Below, piece after piece: positions 1 through 7,744 of a stretch of DNA of 64,000 bases. The first letter of the stretch is position 1; the number at the start of each line of letters is the position of its first letter. The DNA is from Cupriavidus sp. U2 (lineage in GTDB: Bacteria; Pseudomonadota; Gammaproteobacteria; Burkholderiales; Burkholderiaceae): positions 165,020 through 229,019 of the forward strand of contig NZ_RCOG02000011.1 of the NCBI RefSeq assembly GCF_009663685.2. The letters run 5' to 3'. The notes below the pieces were generated by a model, which saw only the letters and a program-made list of their open reading frames with translations, was not told the origin of the DNA and made no database searches. The translations under genes were made by a program, and so were the position numbers.

Positions 1-79
1 GGCTGCTCCGCGACGCCTTCGCCGCCAGCGCCGCCATGACCCCGCCCACGCCGGTCCATGCCGGCAATGCTTCACCCAT
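1..79 (-). CDS. Start of next gene in the aryl-polyene-type cluster (partial)
   Basis: Only the first 26 codons are inside the window. The ATG at 79 overlaps the stop of the upstream membrane-protein gene by 8 bp, the same overlap seen between the ketoacyl synthase and acyltransferase genes further up the operon. The peptide starts MGEALPAWTGVGGVMAALAA, which reads like real coding sequence. In known aryl polyene clusters an AMP-forming acyl ligase often follows the COG4648 gene, but too little is visible to assign a function here. Confidence 0.5.
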   Translation of the reverse strand, partial: MGEALPAWTGVGGVMAALAAKASRSS

Positions 80-629
80 GACGATTCTCCGCGCTGCGCG
101 CCATGACGCGCTGGCGCAACAGCCATTCCCCGGCAAACATCGCACCGATCAGGCCGTAGGCAATGGCGCCGTTGTAGAGTGCCCAGATGCGGTCGCTGGC
201 CGCGAAGGCCGTGATCGCCGCGATCGTGCCGTTGCACACAAAGAACAGGCACCAGGCCTGCGTAACGCGGCGCGTATAGGCCACGCCGCTCGGGGGCAGT
301 TCGGGCTCACGCAGACGGGCCAGACGCTCCACCAGTGACGGCGGATGCCTGAGCGTCCAGCCGAACACACCAAGCATCGCCACGTTGACCAGCACCGGAT
401 AGAGCTTCAGCGGCAACGCATGCCCGGACACCATGACGACAAGTGCCAGCCCGGCCGCCAGCAGCGCCATGGCACGCCATCCGGCACGCCGGCTCGTGCC
501 GGCACGCAGCACCGCGAGCGCCACCAGCGCCAGCGCCATCACGCGCGGCGAGAAATGCTGCAGCCCCAGGTAGATGACCACCGGATAGGACAGCGTGAGA
601 AGCCCCAGCCCCCACTTTCGCCAGGCCAT
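72..629 (-). CDS. COG4648-type integral membrane protein
   Basis: This 185-residue protein is almost entirely hydrophobic, with about five to six membrane segments (for example LALVALAVLRAG and ALLAAGLALVVMVSG) and a short basic C-terminus. It resembles the COG4648 membrane proteins found in aryl polyene and related FabH/FabF-like gene clusters of Gram-negative bacteria. Its biochemical role is not established; a part in handling or exporting the lipid product is an inference from context. It lies 7 bp downstream of an acyl carrier protein gene and overlaps the next gene by 8 bp, so it is within a tightly packed operon. Confidence 0.7.
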   Translation of the reverse strand: MAWRKWGLGLLTLSYPVVIYLGLQHFSPRVMALALVALAVLRAGTSRRAGWRAMALLAAGLALVVMVSGHALPLKLYPVLVNVAMLGVFGWTLRHPPSLVERLARLREPELPPSGVAYTRRVTQAWCLFFVCNGTIAAITAFAASDRIWALYNGAIAYGLIGAMFAGEWLLRQRVMARSAENRHG

Positions 630-636
630 GGGCGGA

Positions 637-894
637 TCAGGCGGTGGCCGGGGAATCGATCAGCAATGCCAGCGCCTGTACCACGTCCTGCACGGTGCGC
701 ACGGACTTGAACTGCTCGGGCTTGAGCGGCTTGTTCAGCATCGGCTTGAGCTTCACCAGCAGGTCCACGGCGTCGATGCTGTCGATGTCCAGATCGTCGT
801 GCAGCCGCGCCTCGGGCGTGATGCGGGCCGGATCGATCTCGAAGGTTTCCTCGAGCACCGCGGCCACGCGCGCAAAGATTTCGTCGTGAGTCAT
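637..894 (-). CDS. Acyl carrier protein (first of two)
   Basis: This is an 85-residue acyl carrier protein. The phosphopantetheine site is the Ser in DLDIDSIDAVDL, preceded by a typical four-helix ACP pattern. I start it at the ATG at 894 (MTHDEIFARV), which has a GGAA element upstream; a TTG further upstream is less likely. It would carry the growing acyl or polyene chain on a 4-prime-phosphopantetheine arm. Paired ACP genes next to a ketoacyl synthase and an acyltransferase are characteristic of aryl-polyene-type biosynthesis. It belongs to the same leftward operon as its neighbours. Confidence 0.85.
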   Translation of the reverse strand: MTHDEIFARVAAVLEETFEIDPARITPEARLHDDLDIDSIDAVDLLVKLKPMLNKPLKPEQFKSVRTVQDVVQALALLIDSPATA

Positions 895-943
895 GTCGGG
901 TTCCGTGTGATGCAATCTCTTGCCATATCTCTAACGGCGCGGG

Positions 944-1213
944 TCAGGCCGGAGCCCGGTTGCCCTGCGACGCCACGTACGCGGCCAGCGCCGAGACACT
1001 GGCGAAGCGCGAGCGGATCTCTTCCTTGTCGCCGTTCATGGTGATGCCATAGCGCTTCTGCAGCGCCAGTCCCAATTCCAGCGCGTCGATCGAGTCGAGG
1101 CCCAGGCCGTCGACGAACAACGGTGCGGTGGTGTCGATATCATCCGCGGCCACGTCCTCGAGGGACAGCGACGAGATGATCAGTTCCTTGATTTCTTGCT
1201 CAAGCGCCGTCAC
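944..1213 (-). CDS. Acyl carrier protein (second of two)
   Basis: This 89-residue carrier protein has the attachment site GLGLDSIDALELGL, with Ser as the phosphopantetheine acceptor. It overlaps the end of the acyltransferase gene by 14 bp, so the two are probably translationally coupled. It differs clearly in sequence from the neighbouring carrier protein, which suggests separate roles, perhaps starter loading against elongation; that division is an inference. The family assignment is secure, the pathway role comes from context. Confidence 0.87.
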   Translation of the reverse strand: MTALEQEIKELIISSLSLEDVAADDIDTTAPLFVDGLGLDSIDALELGLALQKRYGITMNGDKEEIRSRFASVSALAAYVASQGNRAPA

Positions 1214-1976
1214 GGCGGATCTCCCTGGAGAAAAAGTTGCAAAGTGCCTGCGTCAGATGCCGTACGGCCAAGGCGTCCTCGGTGCCCTCGGGCACCCATT
1301 CGGACACCGGCACGTCCGGACGTACATCGATGACGAAGCGCGGGCGGCGCACCGGCACGTGATACCACTTCTCGCCCTTGGTCAGCGTGGGCGGCACGCA
1401 ATGAATGACCACGGGGGTCAGCGCGAAACCACCACGCACCGCCACATTGGCCGCGCCGCGCTGCAATTGCAGAGGCTGGCCCGGGCGCGTGCGGGTGCCT
1501 TCGGGAAAGATGATGAGGTTGTTGCCGGCCCGCAGCGAATCGATACAGTCGTCCACCATGGCGGCGCCGCCGTCGTTGCGCACCCAGCCGGTGGCCAGCA
1601 CCGGGCCCCGCGTGAACGGGTTGCGCGTCAATGCGGACTTGACCACGCAGTCGGCCCGGCGGGTCAGCGCCATCAGGAACACCACGTCGATCAGCGACGG
1701 GTGGTTGGCCACGATCAGCAGGCCGCCGCGTTGGAGGCGCTCGGCGTGGCGGACCTCGTAGCGGATCACGCCCACGACGTGCATGATCCAGACGAAGAGC
1801 CGGAACGCATGATGAATGAGGGCGCGGCAAACACGCTGACGCCTGGCATCCGTCCAGGGCAGCAGCATCAAAAGCGGAAACACCAGCACGCGCAGCAGCA
1901 GCCCGCCGATGCCGAAGCTCGAAAAGCAGAAACCGGTGGCGCACACACGCCACGCGCGATCGAGCCGCTCAACCAT
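1200..1976 (-). CDS. Lysophospholipid-acyltransferase-like protein (PlsC family)
   Basis: This 258-residue protein has the PlsC acyltransferase signatures: NHPSLIDVVF (a variant of the HX4D box, H and D retained), the FPEGTRTR substrate-binding block, and a later hydrophobic proline-containing strand. An N-terminal hydrophobic segment (GGLLLRVLVFPLLMLLPW) probably anchors it in the inner membrane. The start is the ATG at 1976, 8 bp inside the end of the ketoacyl synthase gene; the reading frame stays open upstream but that part is only the antisense of other coding. In this setting it probably transfers the finished acyl chain to a lipid acceptor. Confidence 0.85.
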   Translation of the reverse strand: MVERLDRAWRVCATGFCFSSFGIGGLLLRVLVFPLLMLLPWTDARRQRVCRALIHHAFRLFVWIMHVVGVIRYEVRHAERLQRGGLLIVANHPSLIDVVFLMALTRRADCVVKSALTRNPFTRGPVLATGWVRNDGGAAMVDDCIDSLRAGNNLIIFPEGTRTRPGQPLQLQRGAANVAVRGGFALTPVVIHCVPPTLTKGEKWYHVPVRRPRFVIDVRPDVPVSEWVPEGTEDALAVRHLTQALCNFFSREIRRDGA

Positions 1977-2730
1977 GGCGACGCCATCTCCAGATCGCGC
2001 GCTCGCCACGATGTACCAGTTCGGTATCGCCGGCCAGCATGAAGCGCAGCACGTCGAGCGCATGCGGCAATAGCGGATGCGCGGTGGCCGGATCGGTTCC
2101 GGTACGTGGGGCCACGATCTCCAGCGCCAGGACCGGTTCCCCGGCACGCGGGCGCCCGATGCGCCAGGCCCAGCCGAAGAGGCAGCCCGGTTCGTCGGCG
2201 AATTCGGCATACGCTTCGGGCAGCGGCGCGTCATAGCACACCAGCAGCACTTCGTCCGCACCATCGCCGAGCAACGCACAGGCCTCCACCACTGCCGTCT
2301 CGACGGTATCCCGCCCGGCAGCCACGGCCTGCAGGTTCGAGGCATCGCCGCGGTCGATCGTGAACATCGCGCCAATGGCATTGTGGACGGACAGGCCGAA
2401 AGCCGTGGGCGAAAGCGGCTGCGCCGCCGCCAGTTCGCTGAGCATGTCGAACGCACGCGGGGTGTCGCCGTGGCGTGATGCGAACACGGCGGGACCATGG
2501 AAAGCGGAACCGGGTGCTACGTCGCCAGCCGTCACACCGTACGCTGGATGCAGCGCCGCCTTGCCGAGCGCATTGACGCGCCGGCGCAACATGGGGGCCA
2601 TGGCCGCAAGCGCGGGGAGGTCGCCGCCTTCGGGCAACCACGGGGCCCGGCTCCATGCCCGCCAGGCATCTGCCGTCTGCAATGCCGGCGCCGAGGCCGC
2701 CCATGCGCGAATTCCGAATTCCATTGCCAT
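1969..2730 (-). CDS. Beta-ketoacyl synthase N-terminal-like protein (chain-length-factor type)
   Basis: This 253-residue protein matches the short ketoacyl-synthase-like family (Pfam Ketoacyl-synt_2) found in aryl polyene clusters. Recognisable blocks include FASRHGDTPRAFDMLSELA and LSPTAFGLSVHNAIGAMFTI. It is much shorter than a full condensing enzyme, so it may act as a partner or chain-length factor rather than a complete synthase. Start codons at 2730 and 2724 are both possible and neither has a strong ribosome-binding site. It is the first gene of the leftward operon visible here and overlaps the acyltransferase start by 8 bp. Confidence 0.75.
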   Translation of the reverse strand: MAMEFGIRAWAASAPALQTADAWRAWSRAPWLPEGGDLPALAAMAPMLRRRVNALGKAALHPAYGVTAGDVAPGSAFHGPAVFASRHGDTPRAFDMLSELAAAQPLSPTAFGLSVHNAIGAMFTIDRGDASNLQAVAAGRDTVETAVVEACALLGDGADEVLLVCYDAPLPEAYAEFADEPGCLFGWAWRIGRPRAGEPVLALEIVAPRTGTDPATAHPLLPHALDVLRFMLAGDTELVHRGERAIWRWRRHG

Positions 2731-3206
2731 GCCGTGCGCATTGGGTGGATGGTGAGCCCGGAGCCTGCAGCGAGGCATTGGCCATGGCGTTCGCAACGCG
2801 CGCGCCGCCCGCACGACCCCGGGGACATTTCCTTTTTTCCCTGAAATTAGCGTCGAAATCCGCAGATTTCGGCGTCTTTGTGTTAATTGCAGTGCTCTCG
2901 CCGTCACCTTTTGGGAGGCTGGGCGGCCGGCCTTGCGACCGTTCTCGCGCCAGGCGGGACAGGCCGGTAGCCGTGCAACTGCCTTGATAGGTGTCGGATA
3001 GTTCCAGGCCGCGAAGTACCCCTCCAAAGATGGGCATCGTGGCAGCACTGCGAACTTCGACCCTGCATTTTTATCAGGGGCGAATTCTCGCACAAAGGCG
3101 CCCGCTATGGCGCAAACTGTAACGGTCTCGGACAAATGTTACAGGGCGGGAGCAACCTGCCGGCCACCCCCGCCCTGTTGGACTCCGTTACCCCGTCGGG
3201 CGGATT
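2731..3206. other. Intergenic region upstream of the polyene-type operon
   Basis: There is no convincing gene here. The region has an AT-rich patch near 2820-2900 that probably holds the promoter of the leftward operon and contains an inverted repeat at 2854-2871. The part near 3100-3200 follows the fahA stop; I see no clear intrinsic terminator there. Confidence 0.6.
2854..2871. promoter_or_regulatory. Inverted repeat, candidate operator of the polyene-type operon
   Basis: The arms CGAAATC and GATTTCG are perfect and separated by four bases (CGCA). The site is about 120 bp upstream of the ketoacyl synthase start, in an AT-rich patch. An operator role is inferred; no T-tract follows on either strand to make it a terminator. 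Confidence 0.4.
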
Positions 3207-4469
3207 TCAGCGCGCCGGCAGGATGGTGCCCGTGACTTCACCAAAACCGACGCGATAGCCGTCGCCCTGGCACCAGCCGGTCATGGTCACCGTATCGCCG
3301 TCTTCCAGGAAGCCGCGCGTCACGCCATCGGCCAGCGTCACGCGCTCCGCGCCGTTGCGCGTGGTTTCCAGCAGGCTGCCGAACGAATCGGGGGTAGTGC
3401 CGCTGATCGTGCCCGAACCCATCAGGTCCCCTACGCGCACGTTGCAGCCCGACACCGTGTGGTGCGCCAACTGTTGCGCCATGGTCCAGTACATCGCCTT
3501 GAAGTTGGTGCGGCAGACCGTGGTCGCCGTGGCCGCACCCTGCGGCAGCAGTGCGACTTCGAGAGCGATATCGTAGGCGTTGCGCGCCGTCTGCTGCAGG
3601 TATGCCAGCGGCTCGGGCGATTGGACCGGGTTCTCGCTGCGGAACGGGTCGAGCGCATCCATCGTGACGACCCACGGCGAGATCGACGTGCCGAACCCCT
3701 TGCTGTTGAACGGCCCAAGCGGCACGTATTCCCATTGCTGGATGTCGCGCGCGCTCCAGTCGTTCAGGATCACCATGCCGAACATGTGCGCGGGCGCATC
3801 GGCCGTGCTGACCGGCTCGCCCAGGTTCGACGGCTTGCCGACGATAAACGCCATTTCCAGCTCGTAGTCGAGCTTGCGGCACGGGCTGAACACCGGGCGC
3901 GCCTGGTCGGGCAGCTTGATCTGGCCATTGGGCCGATGCAGCGGCGTGCCGCTCACCACCACGGAACTGGCCCGGCCGTTGTAGCCGATCGGGATTTCGA
4001 GCCAGTTCGGCAGCAAGGCATTGGCCGGATCGCGAAACATGCGGCCGACGTTGGTGGCGTGCTCGCGCGACGAATAGAAATCCGTGTAGCCCGGAATGTC
4101 CACCGGCAGATGCAGCTTCGCCGCCGACATCGGCACCAGGGCCTTGTCGCGCAGCGCGCCGTTGCCGGCAAGCGTCTGGTTGTCGGCGGACAGCAAGGCC
4201 GTCAGCGCCGCCCGCGTATCGGTCCACACCGGTTTGCCCAGTGCGATGAAGCGGTTCAGGTTCGGCGCGGCAAAGGCGCCCTTCGCGGCGGCGGGCAGCA
4301 GGCCGGCATCGTCGAGCACGGACAGGTCCAGCACCTGGTCACCGATGGCCACGCCCACGCGCGGTGCGCCGTCGCCAATCGAAAAGATGCCATACGGCAG
4401 GTTCTGCAGCGGAAAATGGGTCTGGCCGTCGTTGGCCGAGGCAACCCAGCTGGTCTTGGGGGCAGTCAT
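3207..4469 (-). CDS. fahA: Fumarylacetoacetase
   Basis: This 420-residue enzyme hydrolyses fumarylacetoacetate to fumarate and acetoacetate, the last step of tyrosine and homogentisate breakdown. The FAH signatures are clear: the N-terminal domain motif PYGIFSIGD, DFYSSREHATNVGRMFR with the catalytic His region, the metal-ligand block KLDYELEMAFIVG, and ILNDWSARDIQQWEYVPLGP. Length is normal for the family. It lies 19 bp downstream of hmgA in the same direction, so the two form an operon. Confidence 0.96.
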   Translation of the reverse strand: MTAPKTSWVASANDGQTHFPLQNLPYGIFSIGDGAPRVGVAIGDQVLDLSVLDDAGLLPAAAKGAFAAPNLNRFIALGKPVWTDTRAALTALLSADNQTLAGNGALRDKALVPMSAAKLHLPVDIPGYTDFYSSREHATNVGRMFRDPANALLPNWLEIPIGYNGRASSVVVSGTPLHRPNGQIKLPDQARPVFSPCRKLDYELEMAFIVGKPSNLGEPVSTADAPAHMFGMVILNDWSARDIQQWEYVPLGPFNSKGFGTSISPWVVTMDALDPFRSENPVQSPEPLAYLQQTARNAYDIALEVALLPQGAATATTVCRTNFKAMYWTMAQQLAHHTVSGCNVRVGDLMGSGTISGTTPDSFGSLLETTRNGAERVTLADGVTRGFLEDGDTVTMTGWCQGDGYRVGFGEVTGTILPAR

Positions 4470-4488
4470 TGTTCTGGAACTCCGGAAA

Positions 4489-5817
4489 TCAGCGCACGTT
4501 CGGATTGAAATGCTTCTTCAGGCCCTGCCAGCACGTGTAGTAGTCATGCTGCAGCAGCGCCGATTCGGCGGCATGGCGGGTGGGACGAATCACGCCCGGC
4601 GTTTCGAACATGAACGCCATCGTGTCGGTGATGTGGTGCGGCGTGCTGGTGTCCGACACCGACGCCCGTTCGAACGTTTCGGCATCGGGGCCATGGCCGC
4701 TCATGCAGTTGTGCAGACTGGCGCCGCCAGGGGCAAAGCCCTCGGCCTTGGCATCGTAGACGCCTGCGATCAGGCCCATGAACTCGCTGGCGATATTGCG
4801 ATGGAACCAGGGCGGGCGGAACGTATCCTGCGCGGCCAGCCAGCGCGGACCGAAGATCACGAAGTCGATGGTGTCCACGCCCGGCGTGTCCGACGGCGAT
4901 TGCAGCACCAGGAAGATCGACGGGTCGGGATGATCGAAGCTGATCGAACCAATCGTGTTGAAGTGCCGCAAATCGTATTTGTACGGCGCGTAGTTGCCGT
5001 GCCACGCCACCACGTCCAGCGGCGAGTGGTCGATCTCGGCACGCCACAGGTTGCCCTGGAAGCGGGCCACCAGTTCGAACGTGCCCTCGCGGTCTTCATA
5101 GCTGGCCACCGGCGTCAGGAAATCGCGCGGGTTGGCCAGGCCGTTGGAGCCGATCACCCCCAGGTCGGGCAGCTTGAACAGCGCACCGTAGTTCTCGCAG
5201 ATATAGCCCCGCGCCTCGCCATCGGGCAGCGCCACGCGGAAGCGCACGCCGCGCGGAATCACCACGATCTCCTGCGGCTCGACGGCCAGGCGCCCCATCT
5301 CGGTGGCGATCAGCAGGCGGCCCTGCTGCGGCACGATCAGCATCTCGCCGTCGGCGTTGTAGAAGTAGCGGTCCTCCATCGACTGGTTGGCCAGATACAG
5401 ATGGATGCCGCAGCCAGTCTGGGCCTCGGGGCCGCCATTGCCGGCCATCGTGACAATGCCGTCGACAAAGTCCGTCGGCACCGACGGCATTGCCGGCGGG
5501 CTCCAGCGCATCTGGTTCGGCGACGGCGGCACCTCGTCGAAGCGGCTCAGCCAGCGATCCTGTTCGATCAGCGCGAACGGCTTGTGCATGGCCGCCGGAC
5601 GAATCCGGTACAGCCAGGCGCGTCGGTTGTGGGCGCGCGGCGCGGTGAAGGCCGTGCCCGAAATCTGCTCGGCATACAGGCCGTACGGGGCGCGTTGGGG
5701 CGAATTGCGGCCCACCGGCAAGGCGCCTGGCAGCGCCTCTGTGGCGAATTCATTGGCGAAGCCGGACATGTACCCGGCGATTTGCGTCTCGGCCACGTGC
5801 AGTTGTGTTTGCGTCAT
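4489..5817 (-). CDS. hmgA: Homogentisate 1,2-dioxygenase
   Basis: This 442-residue cupin-type non-haem iron dioxygenase opens the ring of homogentisate to maleylacetoacetate. The iron-binding region is visible as [15 protein letters not shown] (His and Glu six residues apart) followed by the conserved [17 protein letters not shown]. The N-terminus ([20 protein letters not shown]) is typical. It is the first gene of the hmgA-fahA operon. No maleylacetoacetate isomerase gene is adjacent. A palindrome at 5895-5930 lies in its probable promoter. Confidence 0.96.
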   Translation of the reverse strand: MTQTQLHVAETQIAGYMSGFANEFATEALPGALPVGRNSPQRAPYGLYAEQISGTAFTAPRAHNRRAWLYRIRPAAMHKPFALIEQDRWLSRFDEVPPSPNQMRWSPPAMPSVPTDFVDGIVTMAGNGGPEAQTGCGIHLYLANQSMEDRYFYNADGEMLIVPQQGRLLIATEMGRLAVEPQEIVVIPRGVRFRVALPDGEARGYICENYGALFKLPDLGVIGSNGLANPRDFLTPVASYEDREGTFELVARFQGNLWRAEIDHSPLDVVAWHGNYAPYKYDLRHFNTIGSISFDHPDPSIFLVLQSPSDTPGVDTIDFVIFGPRWLAAQDTFRPPWFHRNIASEFMGLIAGVYDAKAEGFAPGGASLHNCMSGHGPDAETFERASVSDTSTPHHITDTMAFMFETPGVIRPTRHAAESALLQHDYYTCWQGLKKHFNPNVR

Positions 5818-5894
5818 GGAGTCTTCCTCTCACACTCCGCCGGCTTGAACGCCGGCGTTTGTCATCGGTATGGCGTCGGCGCCATATCCATCAA

Positions 5895-5930
5895 ATTACG
5901 AATAGTAAAATTGATTTACCAAATCGTAAT
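5895..5930. promoter_or_regulatory. Nested palindrome, candidate hmgA operator
   Basis: The outer arms are ATTACGA (5895-5901) and TCGTAAT (5924-5930) and the inner arms are GTAAA and TTTAC around ATTGA. The site is about 80 bp upstream of the hmgA start in the only AT-rich stretch of the region. It is a good candidate for the binding site of the homogentisate-pathway regulator, which is not encoded next to the operon. Confidence 0.5.
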
Positions 5931-6187
5931 CATGCGCGCGAGCGATGTCAAACCACAAATACGATAGGTCAGCGGCGGACGATCGAAGACATCCGGCGTG
6001 GCACGCCGGACCAGCGCAGAGAGGCCGACTCGGCACAGGAATGGAGGAACGCGAACGGGAAAGTCGAAGACAGCGGCGCGCGACGGCGCGCTGCGAGAGG
6101 CAGCGGATCGGCCCACCATTGGACATGACGACCGCAGGACGGGACTGCGCCGGGGCGAAAGAACGTGGCGCGCAAACGGAATTTGGA

Positions 6188-6227
6188 ATTCGTGACAGGA
6201 CGGGGTGTCACCTGTCCTGTCACGAAT
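6188..6227. repeat. Perfect 14-bp inverted repeat
   Basis: The arms ATTCGTGACAGGAC (6188-6201) and GTCCTGTCACGAAT (6214-6227) match perfectly around a 12-base loop. It starts 9 bp after the stop of the Xre gene, so it could end that transcript, but no T-tract follows. The shape also fits a single REP- or MITE-like element. Confidence 0.6.
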
Positions 6228-6235
6228 CTGTGGGG

Positions 6236-6622
6236 TCAGACGGGCTTGTGGCCCTCCCCCGATGTGGGGCCCGAACCGAAGCCACCGGACGACGGCGTCG
6301 ATGTCGCCGGTGCTGCCGCCGTGGCAGGCTGGCCAGCCATCGAAGCAGCGGTCACGCCGCCATTGCGGCTGGCGATGAACGCGTTGACATCGGCGGCAAG
6401 ATGCTGCGGCGCCAGCACCACTTCAAGCCCCAGCGCCTCGCAGGCCGCCAGGAACGTGGACATACGCGGATCGGCCTGACCCGATTCGGCACGAAGATAT
6501 GCCTCACGGGAAATCCCGGCCTTACGGGCGACGTCCTCCTGCTTGAGCTTGCGCGCTCGACGCAACGCCCGCAGTTGCCGGAACGGTTCGCTAGCGCCTC
6601 TTGGCACGGCTGTACTGTTCAT
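6236..6622 (-). CDS. Xre-family helix-turn-helix regulator
   Basis: This 128-residue protein has a Cro/CI-type helix-turn-helix at about residues 14-68 (FRQLRALRRARKLKQEDVARKAG, then SREAYLRAESGQ). The remaining tail is rich in Ala, Thr, Gly and Ser and looks disordered. It stands alone, facing away from the TetR gene at 6906. Its target is unknown; hmgA lies downstream in the same direction, but 418 bp and a hairpin separate them. Confidence 0.8.
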   Translation of the reverse strand: MNSTAVPRGASEPFRQLRALRRARKLKQEDVARKAGISREAYLRAESGQADPRMSTFLAACEALGLEVVLAPQHLAADVNAFIASRNGGVTAASMAGQPATAAAPATSTPSSGGFGSGPTSGEGHKPV

Positions 6623-6870
6623 GTCGGTCTCCAGTCACCAGTGAAAAAAAAGTGCGCGGACGTGCATTCGAGTATAGAGCACGCAAAGCGTTCCGTAAGG
6701 TCTGTTGTGGAACACTTTTACAGATTTCTTATGATGGCTTGATCTCTGCCGCCAGACTCTCATCCAAACGGCGGATAAAGCACAGCTTCCTCCTCCCGCC
6801 CCCACATAACGGTAGTGCGCGCTTTGCGTTGACGTCACATCAGTATCGTCCACGTGTGGCATAAGGCAAG

Positions 6871-6898
6871 TTGACAAACCGTCCGGTCGTGCTATTCT
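6871..6898 (+). promoter_or_regulatory. Promoter of the TetR gene with embedded operator
   Basis: A consensus -35 (TTGACA, 6871-6876) and a -10 (TATTCT, 6893-6898) are 16 bp apart. The spacer carries ACCGTCCGGTCGTGC (6878-6892), whose reverse complement recurs with 13 of 15 matches at 7651-7665. This points to autorepression by the TetR protein. Confidence 0.7.
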
Positions 6899-6905
6899 CG
6901 AACGC

Positions 6906-7526
6906 ATGCAAAAGGGACAGCTCACGCGCACCGCGATCATCGAACAGGCTCTGCAGTCGGCCACGCAGGTCGGCTTCGAGCAGTTGTCGCTCGCCACGCT
7001 GGCCGCCGACACCAATATGTCGAAGAGCGGCCTCTACGCCCACTTCAGGTCGAAGGAGGCGCTGCAGGAGGCCGTGCTGGCCCGTGCCATGGAGCGATTT
7101 TCCGAGATCGTGGTGCAGCCCGCGATGCGCCAGGACCGTGGCGTCGCCCGGCTGCAGACGCTGTTCGATGGCTATCTTTCATGGATTGCGGGCGCGGTGA
7201 TCGAAGGTGGCTGTGTGTTCATGGCGCTGTCGCAGGAATACCGCAATCGACCCGGCGTGATCCGCGACAGGCTCGTGCAGGCATTCAAGGACTGGCACAG
7301 CACCATCGTCCGCGTGGTGACCGATGCCGTGGAGGAAGGCGACCTGCGCACCGACACCGACGCCCGGCAGTTTGCCTTCGAGATGGCAGGCATCGGCATG
7401 TCATTCCAGTCGTCGTCCAGGCTGATGGCCCGGGCCGACGCGGAAGTGATGGCGCGCCGCGCGTTCGGGCGCCTGGTCAATGACTTCAGAGAGAATCGCA
7501 GCACGGAGACCGCCGGCACACACTGA
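6906..7526 (+). CDS. TetR/AcrR-family repressor
   Basis: This 206-residue protein has the N-terminal TetR DNA-binding domain (RTAIIEQALQSATQVGFEQL, then NMSKSGLYAHFRSKEALQEAV) and a C-terminal ligand-binding domain with GGCVFMALSQEYRNRPG, which resembles the TetR_C_6-type group. Its promoter contains a putative operator between -35 and -10. A nearly identical site sits 94 bp before the start of the alpha/beta hydrolase gene that follows, so the regulator probably controls both itself and that gene. Confidence 0.88.
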   Translation: MQKGQLTRTAIIEQALQSATQVGFEQLSLATLAADTNMSKSGLYAHFRSKEALQEAVLARAMERFSEIVVQPAMRQDRGVARLQTLFDGYLSWIAGAVIEGGCVFMALSQEYRNRPGVIRDRLVQAFKDWHSTIVRVVTDAVEEGDLRTDTDARQFAFEMAGIGMSFQSSSRLMARADAEVMARRAFGRLVNDFRENRSTETAGTH

Positions 7527-7650
7527 TCCCCAGGGATACTGTGCAAGGCGACGGTAGTTCGGGATTTTCACCCGCCACAGCGCAAGCGGCGTGGCGATGC
7601 AGAGGGTGGTTCAGGCGGCATTTTTGCCGCATTTTCTTGCCCTGAAAATA

Positions 7651-7665
7651 GCACGACTGGTCGGT
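7651..7665 (+). promoter_or_regulatory. Second copy of the TetR operator, upstream of the hydrolase
   Basis: GCACGACTGGTCGGT matches the reverse complement of the site in the tetR promoter (GCACGACCGGACGGT) at 13 of 15 positions. It lies between the TetR gene and the hydrolase start. No strong -35/-10 pair is visible next to it. Confidence 0.6.
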
Positions 7666-7744
7666 CGCGAAGCATAAAAAAGATAAGGCAAATAGCGTCT
7701 TGTCACTGACCAAGTCGGTAAATGATCAGTCGGAGGTGTTCGTC

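Larger units (their letters stand above)
5818..6235. other. Intergenic region upstream of hmgA
   Basis: There is no convincing gene. Two structures stand out: an AT-rich nested palindrome at 5895-5930, probably the hmgA control site, and a perfect 14-bp inverted repeat at 6188-6227 just downstream of the Xre gene. The DNA between them looks non-coding on both strands. Confidence 0.6.

Noticed and set aside
1200..2498. Longer 432-codon version of the acyltransferase
   Set aside because: The extra N-terminal part is Arg/Pro/Cys-rich antisense-type translation overlapping the ketoacyl synthase gene in another frame; the start at 1976 fits the family.
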